Below are positions 49,601 to 61,790 of a stretch of 64,000 nt of DNA, in pieces (position 1 is the stretch's first letter; every line of letters starts with the position of its first letter). The translations under genes and the position numbers were made by a program. Origin of the DNA: Cardinalis cardinalis (lineage: Eukaryota > Chordata > Aves > Passeriformes > Cardinalidae); NCBI GenBank assembly GCA_014549065.1, contig JACDOX010000289.1:124001-188000 (forward strand), in the 5' to 3' direction. The notes below the pieces were generated by a model that ran no database searches, had not been told where the DNA came from, and worked only from the letters and a program-made list of their open reading frames with translations.

Positions 49601-50081
49601 TACATGTAAATATCAGTGAATTCAAAGGCAAGCAAAGTCATTGACTTGGAAGATACAGTAGAATACATTGAAGGAAGTTGAAAAAAAAGAACATACAACT
49701 ACAAACAAAATCAAGCTTACCAAAAAATGTGACAGCAAATCCTTCCAATATGCAAGTCCAGTATCCCATAAAAAAATAACCTTTTAGATTTGTTAAAAAG
49801 CTGATGGTACCACCAGTCAGTGAGACCAGGAAATCAGCCACAGACAAATTGACTATAATATAATTGACAGGTTGTCTCAATTGTTTGAACTTAAAAGTTA
49901 CCAGGATTACAGTCAGGTTCTCAGCAAGTGACAGGGAGGTCACCAACAACATTACTGCTGCCAGAAGCCTGAACTGCCAGGGCTGGATGGAGTCCAAGGG
50001 ACGACGGAAGGGATCCCATCTGGCAGGAGCAAAGTAACTGGGCAAGAGCGACCCATTTTCAAATGCTCTGAATGCATCCAT
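43430..50081 (-). CDS. OPNVA: Vertebrate-ancient (VA) opsin
   Basis: Complete five-exon gene for a 386-residue retinal-binding GPCR. In birds VA opsin is expressed in hypothalamic neurons and is a leading candidate for the deep-brain photoperiod sensor. Through TM4 and loop 2 the numbering matches bovine rhodopsin exactly: N55, D83, C110, counterion E113, E134-R135-Y136, S181 and C187. K294 (rhodopsin K296) sits in FFSKTATIYNPIIY, with CWMPY in TM6. N9-G-S is a glycosylation site. The four introns lie at the classic vertebrate opsin positions (after codon 120, within 191, after 230 and after the NKQ at 310). I chose the ATG at 50081 because it gives rhodopsin-like numbering and has G at -3 and +4. 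The in-frame ATG at 50111 has a poor context. Pinopsin and other brain opsins are alternatives, but the loop-2 sequence SKIGTTCEPNW and the C-tail fit VA opsin best. Confidence 0.93.
44642..44767 (-). other. Open read-through of VA opsin intron 4 (possible short isoform tail)
   Basis: If the last intron is retained, the frame stays open for 41 codons after NKQ and ends at 44642. It begins VLYALRVSLTLIFCYFVLIY, a hydrophobic stretch quite unlike the spliced tail. Short VA opsin isoforms made by retaining this intron are known in fish, and short and long forms are reported in chicken. Whether this species uses it cannot be seen from DNA. Confidence 0.45.
44768..45007 (-). CDS. OPNVA: VA opsin exon 4
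   Basis: 80 codons, residues 231-310: loop 3 with RRPERQVTRM, TM6 FMIIAFLICWMPYATF, TM7 with Schiff-base K294, NPIIY and the NKQ that ends the fourth exon in vertebrate opsins. Donor GTACTG is non-ideal; see the read-through finding. Confidence 0.94.
45944..45977. repeat. (CAA/CAG)n trinucleotide repeat
   Basis: Mixed AAC/AGC triplets in VA opsin intron 3 (45008-47318). The rest of that intron is unremarkable. Confidence 0.85.
47319..47436 (-). CDS. OPNVA: VA opsin exon 3
   Basis: Residues 191-230, 118 nt: WYSGAYADRTYIITFFTTCF, then TM5 IIPLLVILVSYGKL and the start of loop 3. Acceptor TTTATACAG, donor GTAAGA. Confidence 0.94.
47583..47800 (-). mobile_element. Possible CR1 fragment, reverse
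   Basis: ACATGGGAAGGGACATGTAG and TCCAACATCCTGCTCCAAGT resemble an antisense CR1 end. Lies in VA opsin intron 2. Confidence 0.5.
48045..48255 (-). CDS. OPNVA: VA opsin exon 2
   Basis: Residues 121-190: TM3 end GIVALWSLALLAFERY, loop RPLRNAHLRGKHAAL, TM4, and extracellular loop 2 PPTTGWSSYTPSKIGTTCEP containing S181 and the disulfide C187. Acceptor TTGCTACAG, donor GTAAGG. Confidence 0.94.
48340..48525 (-). mobile_element. Possible CR1 fragment, reverse
   Basis: CAGGACCAAGTCCAGCTGGG, TCTTTGGAGACGAAGACTCT and GGGCAACCAGTTACACTCTT match the antisense CR1 pattern. Lies in VA opsin intron 1, whose remainder to 49720 is unique-looking sequence. Confidence 0.6.
49721..50081 (-). CDS. OPNVA: VA opsin exon 1
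   Basis: Residues 1-120 plus one base: extracellular N-terminus (MDAFRAFENGSLLPSY), TM1 with SLAENLTVILV, the loop LRQPVNYI, TM2 with NLSVADF, and the start of TM3 with C110 and E113 (CILEGF). Donor GTAAGC at 49720-49715. Confidence 0.94.
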
Positions 50082-50130
50082 TACTTCGTTCAGTAGCAAA
50101 AATAATATCATATAATATTGGAGTTTCAAA

Positions 50131-50300
50131 CCTGTAAATAATATTCAGGATTAAAAGGAGATGTTTGCTCTCTCCAACAGAAGTGTGAACAAACTCCCCC
50201 TCCTTCTGCTCTCCAATAATAACTGAAGAAAAAATGTTTCAGTTGGAGGAAAGTTTAGTGCTGCAGAGTGAAAGTGGGAAGAGGGATTAGCAAGAATATC
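50131..50300 (-). promoter_or_regulatory. VA opsin 5' flank with OTX/CRX-type sites
   Basis: Two GGATTA motifs on the + strand (TAATCC on the gene strand), at 50148-50153 and 50283-50288, lie 70-210 bases before the chosen start codon. OTX/CRX proteins bind TAATCC in photoreceptor promoters. A TTATTTACAG at about 50132 could be a 3' splice site, implying a 5'UTR exon upstream. Motif-level evidence only. Confidence 0.35.
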
Positions 50301-53300
50301 TCTTAGAGCAACTTCTGTCCCTCTCTGCCCACTGCCTCTCTCTCACTGCAGCTGTGCCTTTATCTGTATTAAGATTCCTCCTCCTGCAGCAGCCAGCAGT
50401 GCTGAAATACCCCTCAGCTCAGCCCTACTCCACTGGGAAAAAAATCAGTGTTTGCTTGGAAGCCTCCCACACTTCCATCACTTTAAAAAGAAAGCCTACC
50501 TGGTGAGAGGGAGTTGTCCTTGGTGAGCCAGAGAGCTTACAGGAATTTGGGAAAGCCGACTGTAAGTGTTGAAATTAAAATAATGTGATGTTTGACATTG
50601 TACAGACCCTTTTCATTGGGTGATTCCCAAAGAATTCTCCATGGATGAACTTTTCTCTACAGACCTTCAAAAACCAACAGATAAGGCCACACATGGAACC
50701 ATCAGGGAGCAAAACCAGACCTAGGGACTTCTTTCCTCTAGCTGCACAAGATTAGATCCCACTGTCTCTTTGCAAAGCAGTTATTTTTTTCTTAATCAAC
50801 CTAACAATCTCAGATAATCAATAAATGAAAATAAATGTCCTAAATATTTCACTTGCTCAGAGGCCTTTATAATGACTGATANAAAGATAACCTACATCTG
50901 GCTGTAGTGATATGTGCAATACACATGGGGTCTCATTATATACATGTCATATTCAGTGAAGTTCTGCTGCTAATTTCTAGCCCCAAAATGCATTACTTTT
51001 AGCTCAGCTTCTGGGTAGTCTTGTTTTCTTAGATCAGCTGGTGATTGAAAAATGTTCTGAAAGCCTTCTAAATATAATTACAATACTAAAGACTGAAATT
51101 CAGTATCAACAGAAACAAAAGCAACCAAGTTTTTTACTTCATACCAACAACTGAATCTATCTTTACCCAAAACAATTCCTGTAGCCCAGGCAGGTAGCTG
51201 GTGAAAAGACATGACTGCACACTGCTGACAGGAAGAACTGTGTGTGCTGTATCATTTTGCTGGCAGAATTTGTCAGTTTGTTGCTTAACATGTCATCCAA
51301 CCTCTGAAAAAATTGATGGAATTTAACAGAATAGTAAAAATTGGGGCATTACTGAAAGTTAATTGCAAATATGGATTTTAAGAGCTGATCCTCACTTGAT
51401 CCTACATGACTTAATATGTGCTTCTGCTCTAAATAGCAATCTTGGATATTATTAAGAGTATTCAAGAGCCTACATAAAACATTCCTATCTCTTTCTGCTC
51501 TTTTTGAAAAAACCAATCTGAAATTTGAAAAATTAAAGGGGCTTTTTTATTTCTCCTGCCCTACCAGTAAATAATTACTTTCAGTATCTCTGCAGATGGT
51601 TTCCCCAAGTAGGGCTGATCTGAACATAAGTTCCATTTCTGCAAACTGAATACACTTGCAGGTGCTTTAATGAACATCGAAATATTTCCAGAGTACTTCC
51701 TTTTGAGATGCACCAGAAGTTATCATCCACATATCTTCTTTCCTCCAGTGTCAATGGAGTTCATAATAGCCTGTGATTGGATTTTTCTGATGGCATAACA
51801 TCTTTTATCTACTTTCTTGCCCATCTGAATTAGGTTTTACCAAATAAATTTTATTTTTGTATTTGTACTGAAATGGAATATTTATTGCTGAGAATTTATG
51901 GGAAGAAAGTAAAATGTTCCGAGATACTACTTTATGAGAGTTTTAGGTTCTGTATAAACCAAGCCATATGTCGCTTCATCATATACAAAGCTCCATGAAA
52001 AAAAAGCAATCACTTCTCAGTTCAGTGACTCTCTTATTCCTAACTCAAATGTCACAAATTTATGTCCTTGTATGCTTCAGATTGTTCAGGGTTAATTTTT
52101 TAAAGAAGAGTATCTATTGCAGCCCTAAATAAAAAGTTTGCATATCTTGCAGCGCATTAAATGAAGGCTTATACTGATCCAAATGCCATTAAATTCTATC
52201 ACCAAAAGTGAGTCCCATTAAATCAGGGCAAAGAGGGGGTGAAGTGGTAAGGATACACAGAAGGACCAGTGTCAGCACCTTTTCCTCGTGCTGTGGGAAC
52301 GCTGCCGTTGCAACACTGCCTTCTGGCCCAGCAGACGGATCAGCCAGAGCTGCACACAGCTGCTCACCAGCCTGGAGAGCCAGGCACTGTGACACTTCAG
52401 ATAGACGCTTGCTAAGCAGTCCTTCACATTCAAAACAGCAGAAATTGCACAGGCTGCTTCAGAGCATAGGCAGATATCTTGCAGATAAATTCAGACTGCC
52501 TGAGACATCTTGTGTGTGAAATCCCACAACACCTCTGTTACTCNGTGCTTTGGAGAGAAAAGCAAAGGAAAGGTGTTGAGAGAGGGAATGAGGCTTTCTC
52601 AGGCAAGGATGCAGGGTGGAGCGACTATGAATTTGCCATAGTGAAAGGCAGCGCACAAAGATAGCTGTCCTGATCTTGTTGACTTCTCGACCAGAAGTGT
52701 CACACCCCAGTACATAGTTTTCTTATATAATCATAGGGAAATGCAAAAAGCACAGGCTGAGAAGAAGAGTCAGAACAGTCAGGGTAACACTGAGATCCAG
52801 CACAAAGTAAGCTTCTTTATGCATGGAAAAAATTCACCACTTATGAAACCTGATAAATGACTAGCAAGCAGCTCTCACAGCTCTGATATGGCATTAACAC
52901 AGTCATGGGACTCTGGCTAGAAGCTGGCCAGGATGGACAGGCGGGCTTGCAACCCTTGATAAGAGGAACCTTTGACAGCACAGGACTCTCCCCTCCATTC
53001 TGCTGGTTGTGCATACACTGAGTAAGACATTTCTGCATTAACTGCATTAACAGACAAGCACTAAGCACATCTCCCTCTGACTTACTATTCTGTGGATAAA
53101 TTAAGATATGTGAACTTCAAGAGAAATATTGTCTGTACAGAAAAAAAAGGGTTTAATCTTCAAAATGCATTATGTTTTCTGCCTTCTTCACATTTACAGA
53201 TGTCTAATTTGCCATTCTAATTATCTTTCCTATTGAAGTAGACATTTTCTAAATGTTTGTTTTTAGAAAGAAACAACTATAATATCTTTCCACAATTTTT

Positions 53301-55176
53301 TTCTCCCTTTGAGAAGGTAATTTTGAACCCTTCTTTCCATGATGTCTTATAAGTACTGCTTCTTAGTCTTTTAACCCCTGTTTCAGTAACAAGTCTTGTT
53401 AGTAGTTTTTTTCCTTCCAAATATGAGTTCATACAGAGTTTTTCTATGTCATCAACAAAGAAAAGGTCCTTACATTCTGCATAAGTGGTTACAAGATACA
53501 TTTAATTTTTGCAATTCAGATTATCTGAGCTGAAACTAATGTGAAACCATTCAGAATTCTTTTAATCAGTATAAAAAATCCTATATTTCATTACCAAAAC
53601 AAGGGACAGTGGGGGAGAAGAATGACCTCAGAAAACCTGAATACATAGTGTGGAATAAAGTGAAGCAACAGCACAGAAGAAAGGATTACTGTCATAATTC
53701 ATTTGGCAAATTGGACGTCAAATGAGCAAAAATTAATGCCAGAAAGGAAAAAAAGAGGTACTGGTCATTCAGCATGTGAGAGGATAGAAAGTGCACATCA
53801 GGATTTGAGAAAGTAAAGTTAAGCCTCGTGTTTTCACATACAGAGTGTACGTATGGAAAAAAAAGTTACATTCCATACTGATAGAATATCACTAGAAAGT
53901 GTTTTCTAATATCACATATAAAAAAAAATCTGCTAGAAATAAAACTGTCTAAACATCTGCTTCATTCATAAACATTTGCTGTGAAATACTCTCCAGAGTA
54001 ATTCAGTCTCTCACTAGAGCAAAAATTACCTTCCTGGTCAGATTTCAGGAATATATTTCAAACATATTTGATATTGATGACCTTAATGTAATAAAGTAAT
54101 GTATTAGACTGATCAGATTTCAAGGAAGAAAAATCTCACTGCTTCAAGATACTTAAATATCTGTAAAGATAAGTTAAGACATACAAACCAACAGGACTAG
54201 TTACAGAGGATGTCCTTTTCTTTCTCTGTTTTATTGGAAGAGCTAAGATCTCTTAAATAACTATATATCTGCTCCTATCTCCAATACAGGGTACATACTA
54301 TGCCTTTTAAAGGTAGAGTTGTCTAAATGAAGCTTTTAAAATCCTTTTTTTACTTTCATTTTTCTTTAATATGGGATAACTTCTCGATGAGTTATTCCAG
54401 TGTATTTTTAAACTACATTATGGACACAACTTTCTGTTTTCTACTATGTGTTCTAAGAAATCCTGTTATGCAAAGCACAGTTGAGCTCATTCACTTCTGT
54501 CCTCAACTGCAAAAGAAACAGTATCATTCCCTTGTTAATCCAATTAGCATACGCAAATTAAAAGTATTATTTATGTCTGTCAAATTGGTCATTATACAAT
54601 GTATTATCTATAGAACTAATCCTGAATGTACTCCTGGATTGGTGAAATGACCAAACTGAAAAAGTACAGTTTTGAGGCATTTTTCTGGTGGAAACGCACT
54701 TGGTTATTATTCTAACAAAATTCTAAATACTATCCAGTTTCTGACATGAAGGTTTCACTGTGTTTCATGTTATATAAAGGGAACAAAAAGGCTCTAGAAT
54801 GTGATTTCAAGTGAATATACACTGGGAGAGTTCAGTCTCTTCCTTGTAAGAAGGGAGGAGTGACCAGTGCTAAAAGCTGTGACCTCTGGAAGCACATCTT
54901 CCTGCAGAGAAGCTCCTGACCTGCACAGGGGCCTTCTTATCTAAACTTTACTTGGAGACTCTCTTCCTGCACTAGCAGGGAAAATAACAAGATAGTGAAA
55001 CCAAATTACCAGAGACCACACGGAATAACAGTAAAGAATAAAGAAAAGAGAGAGATGGCAATTTAGAAAGGCTGAAAGAGAATGTAAACTTGGCAAGACA
55101 GAGAAAATTAGCCACATCACAAGTGTCCACATAGGGAGTTTTTACTGATCCTATTGCTCACTTTTTTATATTCTCA

Positions 55177-55291
55177 AAAAAACTCAGTCTAGTGGAAGGT
55201 GTCCCTGCCCATGGCACTCCCTGCCATTAGAACTGGATGATCCTTGAGCTCCCTCCCAACACAAACCAGTCAGTGACTCTATGATTCTAGC
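55177..55291 (+). mobile_element. CR1 LINE 3' end fragment
   Basis: GTGTCCCTGCCCATGGCACT, ATGATCCTTGAGCTCCCTCC and a GTGACTCTATGATTCT end. Confidence 0.82.
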
Positions 55292-55429
55292 TAAGTAGAA
55301 TGAGCAGTGTAAGTACATGGACACAGCAAAATCATTGGGTGCTTTTACTTCAGCTCTGCACTTTTCTGCACACAGACAAGAGGCAGCAAATGGAAACAGC
55401 CAGACCTGCAGCCCAGGAGTACAGTTCAG

Positions 55430-55535
55430 TGGAGAATGCAGGGGTGCTCGGACTTGCAGTCCAAATTAGCATTTGGACTCCCTGATCTTGCAAGTCTTTT
55501 CCAACCTAAATCAAACTGATTCCATGATTTTATAC
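55430..55535 (+). mobile_element. CR1 LINE 3' end fragment
   Basis: TGATCTTGCAAGTCTTTTCC followed by AACCTAAATC and a TGATTCCATGATTTTA end, a second CR1 terminus soon after the previous one. Confidence 0.68.
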
Positions 55536-58500
55536 AGCAATCACTACCACACTAATAACATATCATTTAAAATAATAATAGCATTGTATTTAAAATTACC
55601 ATCATTCTACAGTGGGTACAAGGAAAAATGTTCATGACATGAGAAAAGGTTGACCCTCTTTCCAAGATACCTGCCTTCAACAACACGTCTTTTCTTTATT
55701 AATGATATTGATTCATTTCAGTGGTATGCTTGTTCTAGAAGTTGACGGTAATCATAAGAGGAAGAAAAATTGGAACTGTTTCAAACACTACTCTTTAATA
55801 TTTGCCCTGTAAATTAAAGTAAATAATATTACAGTGCCCTCAGGTGGTGCAAATTCAATTCTGTCCTATTGTTCTTTCCTAGAAAGACAGCTCTAAATAA
55901 TACTAATTTTAGCAGACTGGATGGATATGGAAGGCAAATCACAGCATAAGCAGTTTTGTTCACAAGAAAGGTTATTTTCTTGAGTGTTTCGACAACCCTT
56001 GATATTTAAAAAGCATTCTTTAATTTTTAAATACAGTGGAATACCTGTAACAAATCTCCAGAAAAACCCTTAAATAACATCATCACTGAATGTAAGAACA
56101 AAAAACAATAGAGGGAAAGAGATCTAAAAAAGAAGGTNAAACCTAAGAGAAGCCATAATGAATGTAAAAGCTCTGTAAGAGCTTTTTGGAACAAAACATG
56201 AGGTAGGTGTTTAAAAACCAAAACAGAGTCCAAACCACAATCAATCAACCAACCAACCAAACTCCCACAGATACCATAGAATTTTCTTAGATATGTTCAT
56301 GTATGTCTTAATGATGAGGAAAATTGCATAAAGAAAGCAGTATATGATGCATTTGTAATATAACCTGAAAATTTCTGAATTCATACTGTCATTTTAGTCT
56401 GAAGAAATATTAGTCATTCAGAATATTCTGAATTCATAGTAATTTTAGTCTGAAGAAATCGGCCTCCTGAATATACAGCATATCTTTAATGTGCATTGGT
56501 CTACTAATATTTTTTTTGTTACTAAGAGTAACAATAAAATTTGGATATTATTTAGCTGATCTACTGCTCCACAGTCAGGGTAATTCCAATATTTTGTCTT
56601 GTATAACTAAATGCTTGATGTATGCCCATCATTTATCACTGTTTTATGTCTTCTTCAAAAAAATGTGAGGAAGATCAGGACATCACTGAGAGAATCTCCC
56701 AACCTACCATATTTAAAAGACATGTCAAAGCTGAAGTAATAATGTAATTTGTTATTCTTTTGAGATACTCTTAAAGGAATAGCCTGTGAGCTTAAAAATA
56801 TAAATTACATCATAGAATATGTGCACTGAAGATGATGGAAGTCCTACCACTGAACATGGCTCCACAGAGAACACCACTGTACTGTAGCTTTATCCTGCTG
56901 TCCATCCAGTTCTGTCCTATTCTCTGTCTTGGAAAACAGCTATGTAAATAATATTTATTTTTAGCAAGCTATGGGAATATGGAAGAACATACAAGACAGT
57001 GAAAGCATCATAAATCTGAATAATCCACAGGTTTTCCAACTCCCAGTAAATGGACTCTGCTGCTCTACAGCTCAGAACCACACTGCTCCTCTTCTTACCG
57101 GCTCCTGAATTGGCTCCTAATAGCTGCCTAACAGCATATGCTGAAATATTCCCCAAACAGCTCAGAGAAGCATTTTCAAACTGTTGCAAAACCCAGACAG
57201 GACAAAAGAATTTGAATTACACCAGTCTTTCATTTCCTATGCAAATGATACTTCCATTTTCTTTCATGATGATTTGGGGAACTCTCTGATCACTCTGAAA
57301 TCGTGTGCCATATGAAGTGCTGTGCTAGCCCTTCAGTTTTCTAAGGATTGCCTTTGAGATTGCTGAGGACGTCCAGAAAAATTGCTGTCACATTTTGGTC
57401 ACCTGTCTTTACAGACTGTAGCCTTCAAAGAAAAACAACATAAGGTTCTCATCCCAAGTCATACCCCAGTCCTCTCTACCTTCAATAATCCTTGTCTTTT
57501 TTCTTATTCTCACATATTCAGGAAGAGTTTTACTAACAAAACAGTTCTCTGTGGTACATAGAGAATCAATAGTGCTTATAAGCACACTTTTTATTTGTTG
57601 GCAACTTACTTCTGAGTTCCCCCATCCAGGCTATCAATAGGAAGGCAATCTCTTTATAGCACTAATGACTTGCGGTAAAGTATACACATCTGTTTAATAC
57701 AAATAAGGGCAAATGACTTCCCAGTCTTGGTTAGATAAAATAGAGCTCACAAGGGCTTATCTTACTTAGAAAGAATAATATGTAGCCTTCTTTCATTAAA
57801 AGGACAAACTATTAGAGTGGAGACAAGTAGGAAAAGAACAACATTGGAGGAACAAGGGAAGCAGGAGAGGGTTGGTGGGTGGACACTAAGTCTAACACAA
57901 TCTAAAAGCTCAATGCCCTTAATACTAACAACCATCTAAGCCACTGGCAGAAGAAAAGGGACAGGTAAACCAGGGTTTCTCCAGAAAGAGGGGGAAAAAA
58001 TCAAAGTTGTGGGAATCTCAGTAATACCAGTGATCTGCTGGAAACTGCACCAAAAATTCAGTCCATCATAAACTGACTCCTAGATCAACTAGGGTAAGAA
58101 AAGCCCTTCATTTTGATAAGGACGTTAAGCCAAAAAACCATCCCCACCCTGCCCACCACATCCTTGTTAAGTGTGCCTGTCAAGACACACAACAGAGAGA
58201 NCAAAACTAATGCTAATAACTGCTTATCTTAAATCTCTCAGAAGTTTCGCCTGCAAAAATACTGTTTCATTTTTTTTGCCCTAAAAATATGTATATAACT
58301 ATATTCATGCTACTTTCCATCAATATTTATAGTAATGATTGGTGATTACAGCATCAGAAGCTTTCCTTAAACCTAATTCATGTTTGCCAGAACTTCAAAA
58401 CTTGTGGCTTAAAATCCAAAGCATACCAAATCACACAGAGGCACTGAAAACTTCCTCATGATACTTCTAAAATCTCACTCTAGTCTTCAGCAGGAATAAG

Positions 58501-59639
58501 TTATTTTGAAAGGATGTATACATATGCTTTCCCTCCATCCTAATAAAGAGATTAAAACCTTAGAGAGTCACAAGATACAGCATATACTGAGCTTTTTGTT
58601 TTTGTTATTTCTAGAAAGCACTAAAAAGCAGTCTCATCTTTGTGCTTGGTAGCTGAAGTTAACAGGCTTCCCAAGAAGATATCAGTTAGAAATAGAATTT
58701 TTACATTTCTTCACATTTCTCTCACACTGTTCTCAAGGTCAACCAGTTTCTCTTGTTCCTGCTCTAGACTATGAACACTCAGCTCTGCACCATTAGCAGA
58801 TTCCTACCTTTTGTGCCAAGGATCATAATGGAAAATATTAAATATGGCCTCTCTCAGAACACACATCATCCTATGTAGATGTTTCAACAGAAATCATTTA
58901 GTCTAAAATGACTTTGTTTTCTAATGACTACGTTATTAGGCAAAAATACCCCTCATTTTTAAACACAAGGATCTCTTTTAGATATGCTGTGAAGAAGCAG
59001 CATCCATACTACCAGGAACACAGGCAGACAGCATCATCACAGGGCCTGTACATGGATTTTCCTCTTGTTCCTACTATTGGTGTATGTAACTCCGTGCAAC
59101 AGTAAAATTTCCCTTGCTCCTCCACTGGTACCTCCATTAGCTGCAGAATAACCCAGGAAAGGAAACCTGTGAGGGGAGCTGCTCTGAGCTCCGGCTTCCT
59201 CAATCATTCTGTTTCTGTTTACAGCTGCACTTTGGAATAATATATAATACAGTGAGGAGATCTATTAGTGATTTATTTTCTTCTAGTCCACAACCTCTCA
59301 GACATTTTCAGCTGCACAGAAGCTACAAGAAAAGGCACATTGGCTGTATGCATAACAACAAAAACAAAATAGAAAAAAAAACCACAAAAAAACCCACAAA
59401 GAGAAGCAGGTCAAACAAAACTTGTCTGAAGTTATTTGTACTGTAGAATTTAATTCTGGTTCACTTCCTGCAATACTCCTCTTTTCGTATGCAGGAATGC
59501 GTAAGTCCCAGACGAATTTGATGTTACTGATATCGGTTTTGTTCCTGTGTCATTTCCAAGAAATGTTACCGATGTCGGGCAAAGCAAAACGNTCGTTAAC
59601 TTCAGACGGTGGGAATTCGTGCTTTGCCCTGCCTGTAAC

Positions 59640-61790
59640 TACGCGCGCCGAGCGCGTCAGTGCCGCGGGTCTTACCACCCGCGGCCCGGTGCGGGCGCGT
59701 CACGGCTCCGGGACTGCGCAAGGACAGCGCTGGGGCACCGCGCGACTTCCCCGGGCGCCTCACTCCGTCCCGCCGCCCCCACAACACATCCGACACGGAG
59801 AGAGGCGGCGGCAGCGGGCCCGGCTGGGGGGACGAGACCGGGCCCGNNNNNNNNNNNNNNNNNNNNNNNNNNNNNNNNNNNNNNNNNNNNNNNNNNNNNN
59901 NNNNNNNNNNNNNNNNNNNNNNNNNNNNNNNNNNNNNNNNNGGAGGCCGGGCTGGCCGCCGGGGCGCGGGGGCCCGGACAGGTGACCGCGCTGCCCGCGG
60001 CCCGGCCCTGCTCTCCTCCGCCGAAATGAACGTTCCGAAAGCGGCGACGCGAGCAGTGCCGGTGGCGTGTCCGCCCGACGGGACGAGCTGCAGCACTGCC
60101 GGACTAACCCGGGAACGTGCCCGCACTGGCCGTCACAAATGCCTCGAGCTGGTGTATATCTGCTCGGGTAAACCCTCCATCAGTAACTTCTGCTCGGCCA
60201 CAGGAAGCACCGGAGAAAGCGAGCGCTTCGGCAGCCGATGAGCCGCTGACTCTTCTGAACGGTATCCCTGACTTATTTTACCGAGACCACCACTCCGAGA
60301 GGCTGCCGGGCGTGATTGCGGGCGCTGCGCCGGGCCCGGGGGCGAGCAGTCAGATGTCCGGGGTCCGGGCCGGGGCCAGGGCGCGCGTAGCGGCCGGTGC
60401 AGTCTCCCCGAGGACTGCCCGGTCACTGCGACGTCTCCGAGGGGAACGAGTTTTGCACCCGGAACGGAGTTTGCTTAAGGGGGAGTCCTTGGCCCCGGAG
60501 CAGCCTGGCAGCGCCTGGGACCCAACAGCATCGGGGAGAGGAAGCGGCGGGGTGGAAAGAGGATTCGCGAGCAGCCCGCGAGTGGGGAGCGGAGACACCA
60601 AGGGATGCCTGCCCGTAGTCTCCTCTTTCGGTGCCACACCTCATCGGAAGAACAGGCGCAAAAGTAGATTCATCACACCACGGGGTCTACAGAAATAAAC
60701 CCCACATATTTCCACGTGGAAAAACGAGGGTATGAGATTTCCGGAGAGTCAGTGAAATGGACAAACGCACCACTAACGTGCAACAAGTGTCACTGATATA
60801 CAAACTGACAACAGGACTCCGAGGGCGGCTTTAGATGGAGCGGGAGGCTTTGGCTCTGCCGCCGGGACCCGTACGCCGATGGGCGAGGGTCCGGAGGTAG
60901 CAGCCTCCCGCAGGGCAGCCGTCCACCGCGGTCTTGAGGCCGCGAGTTTTGCGCGCTCCTGGCTGCGGCGGAAGCCGTGCGGGAGCGGGACGGCGGCGGG
61001 ACGCGGACACGGACACTCTCGGATGTCCCGGGGAGCAGGCGGCAGGCGCGCGGGAGGACACTGCGCTCCGCCACGGCCCTCTGCTACCGGCGGCACGGCA
61101 GCCCAGCGGCGAGCGTACCCGTCAAGGGCGGACGGGGGTTGGTCTCGCCTGGCCGCAGCGTGGATGGCGGGGGCAGCACGCTTACCTTGTTCCATCGGTC
61201 CCACGCAAGAAAGCAGCGTCTCGGCGCGGTCGCTCCCCGGTGATCGGCTGCCGGCTGCCCGTGTCTGGATCAGCGCCCGGCCCCCGGCCGGGCGGGGCGG
61301 GAGGTGTCCCTCTCGTTAGCCGAGCCGAACCGAGCCGCTCAGCGCCGCGGGGTCGGTATTGAGAGTCGCAAGATCTGCGGGCCCGGCGGGCAGAGGCGCT
61401 GCTGGCTCCCAGCACCGCACTGGGGCAGGCAGACCGGCGGGACGCGAGCGAACCCGGCGGTCTACGCCCCGGAGAGACACGGGCTGGCAGAGACCGAGCC
61501 GAGCCGCGGGCTGGCTGCGTGCCGGCACCTGCCCGCCCGGTACGGGTGGTCCCCGATCCCCGGCTGAAGCCACGACTCTCCGGAAGGGCCGATCAGCCCC
61601 GTCTGCGGCCACCTGGAGCAGCTTTCAACGCCGCCGTGAGCCGGGGCCGCGCCGGAGGCGGAGGGAGCAGGTGGCACTGCCAGCCCCTTCCCAACGCACG
61701 CAGGCGTCGCGGGAACGAGCCTGCAAAGAGCTGATGAGGCTCTCCTCACAAATCCCGACACACCGCGGCTGTTCCCTCCGCTGCTGATGT
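59640..61790. promoter_or_regulatory. Upstream CpG island without recognisable gene
   Basis: About 2.1 kb of CpG-dense sequence, starting abruptly after AT-rich DNA and interrupted by the N gap. Overlapping open frames occur on both strands, as expected when stop codons are rare in GC-rich DNA. None resembles a known protein and none has a convincing start. It may be part of an extended, Polycomb-type CpG domain around NKX6-2 or the promoter of a noncoding RNA. Confidence 0.55.
59847..59941. other. Assembly gap (95 N)
   Basis: A run of Ns inside CpG-rich sequence, probably a stretch that sequenced poorly. The true length may differ. Confidence 0.97.

Larger units (their letters stand above)
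50301..59639. other. Intergenic region between VA opsin and the NKX6-2 CpG domain
   Basis: AT-rich apart from a GC-richer patch at 52240-52400. Contains two CR1 ends (55177 and 55430) and a partial direct duplication around 56375-56460. Chance open frames are short, and I recognise no gene. Confidence 0.6.

Noticed and set aside
50082..50111. In-frame upstream ATG of VA opsin giving ten extra residues
   Set aside because: Poor initiation context; the downstream ATG gives rhodopsin-identical numbering. Not excluded.
52189..52519. Opposed open frames in a GC-richer patch
   Set aside because: Short, overlapping, no family resemblance, no splice context.
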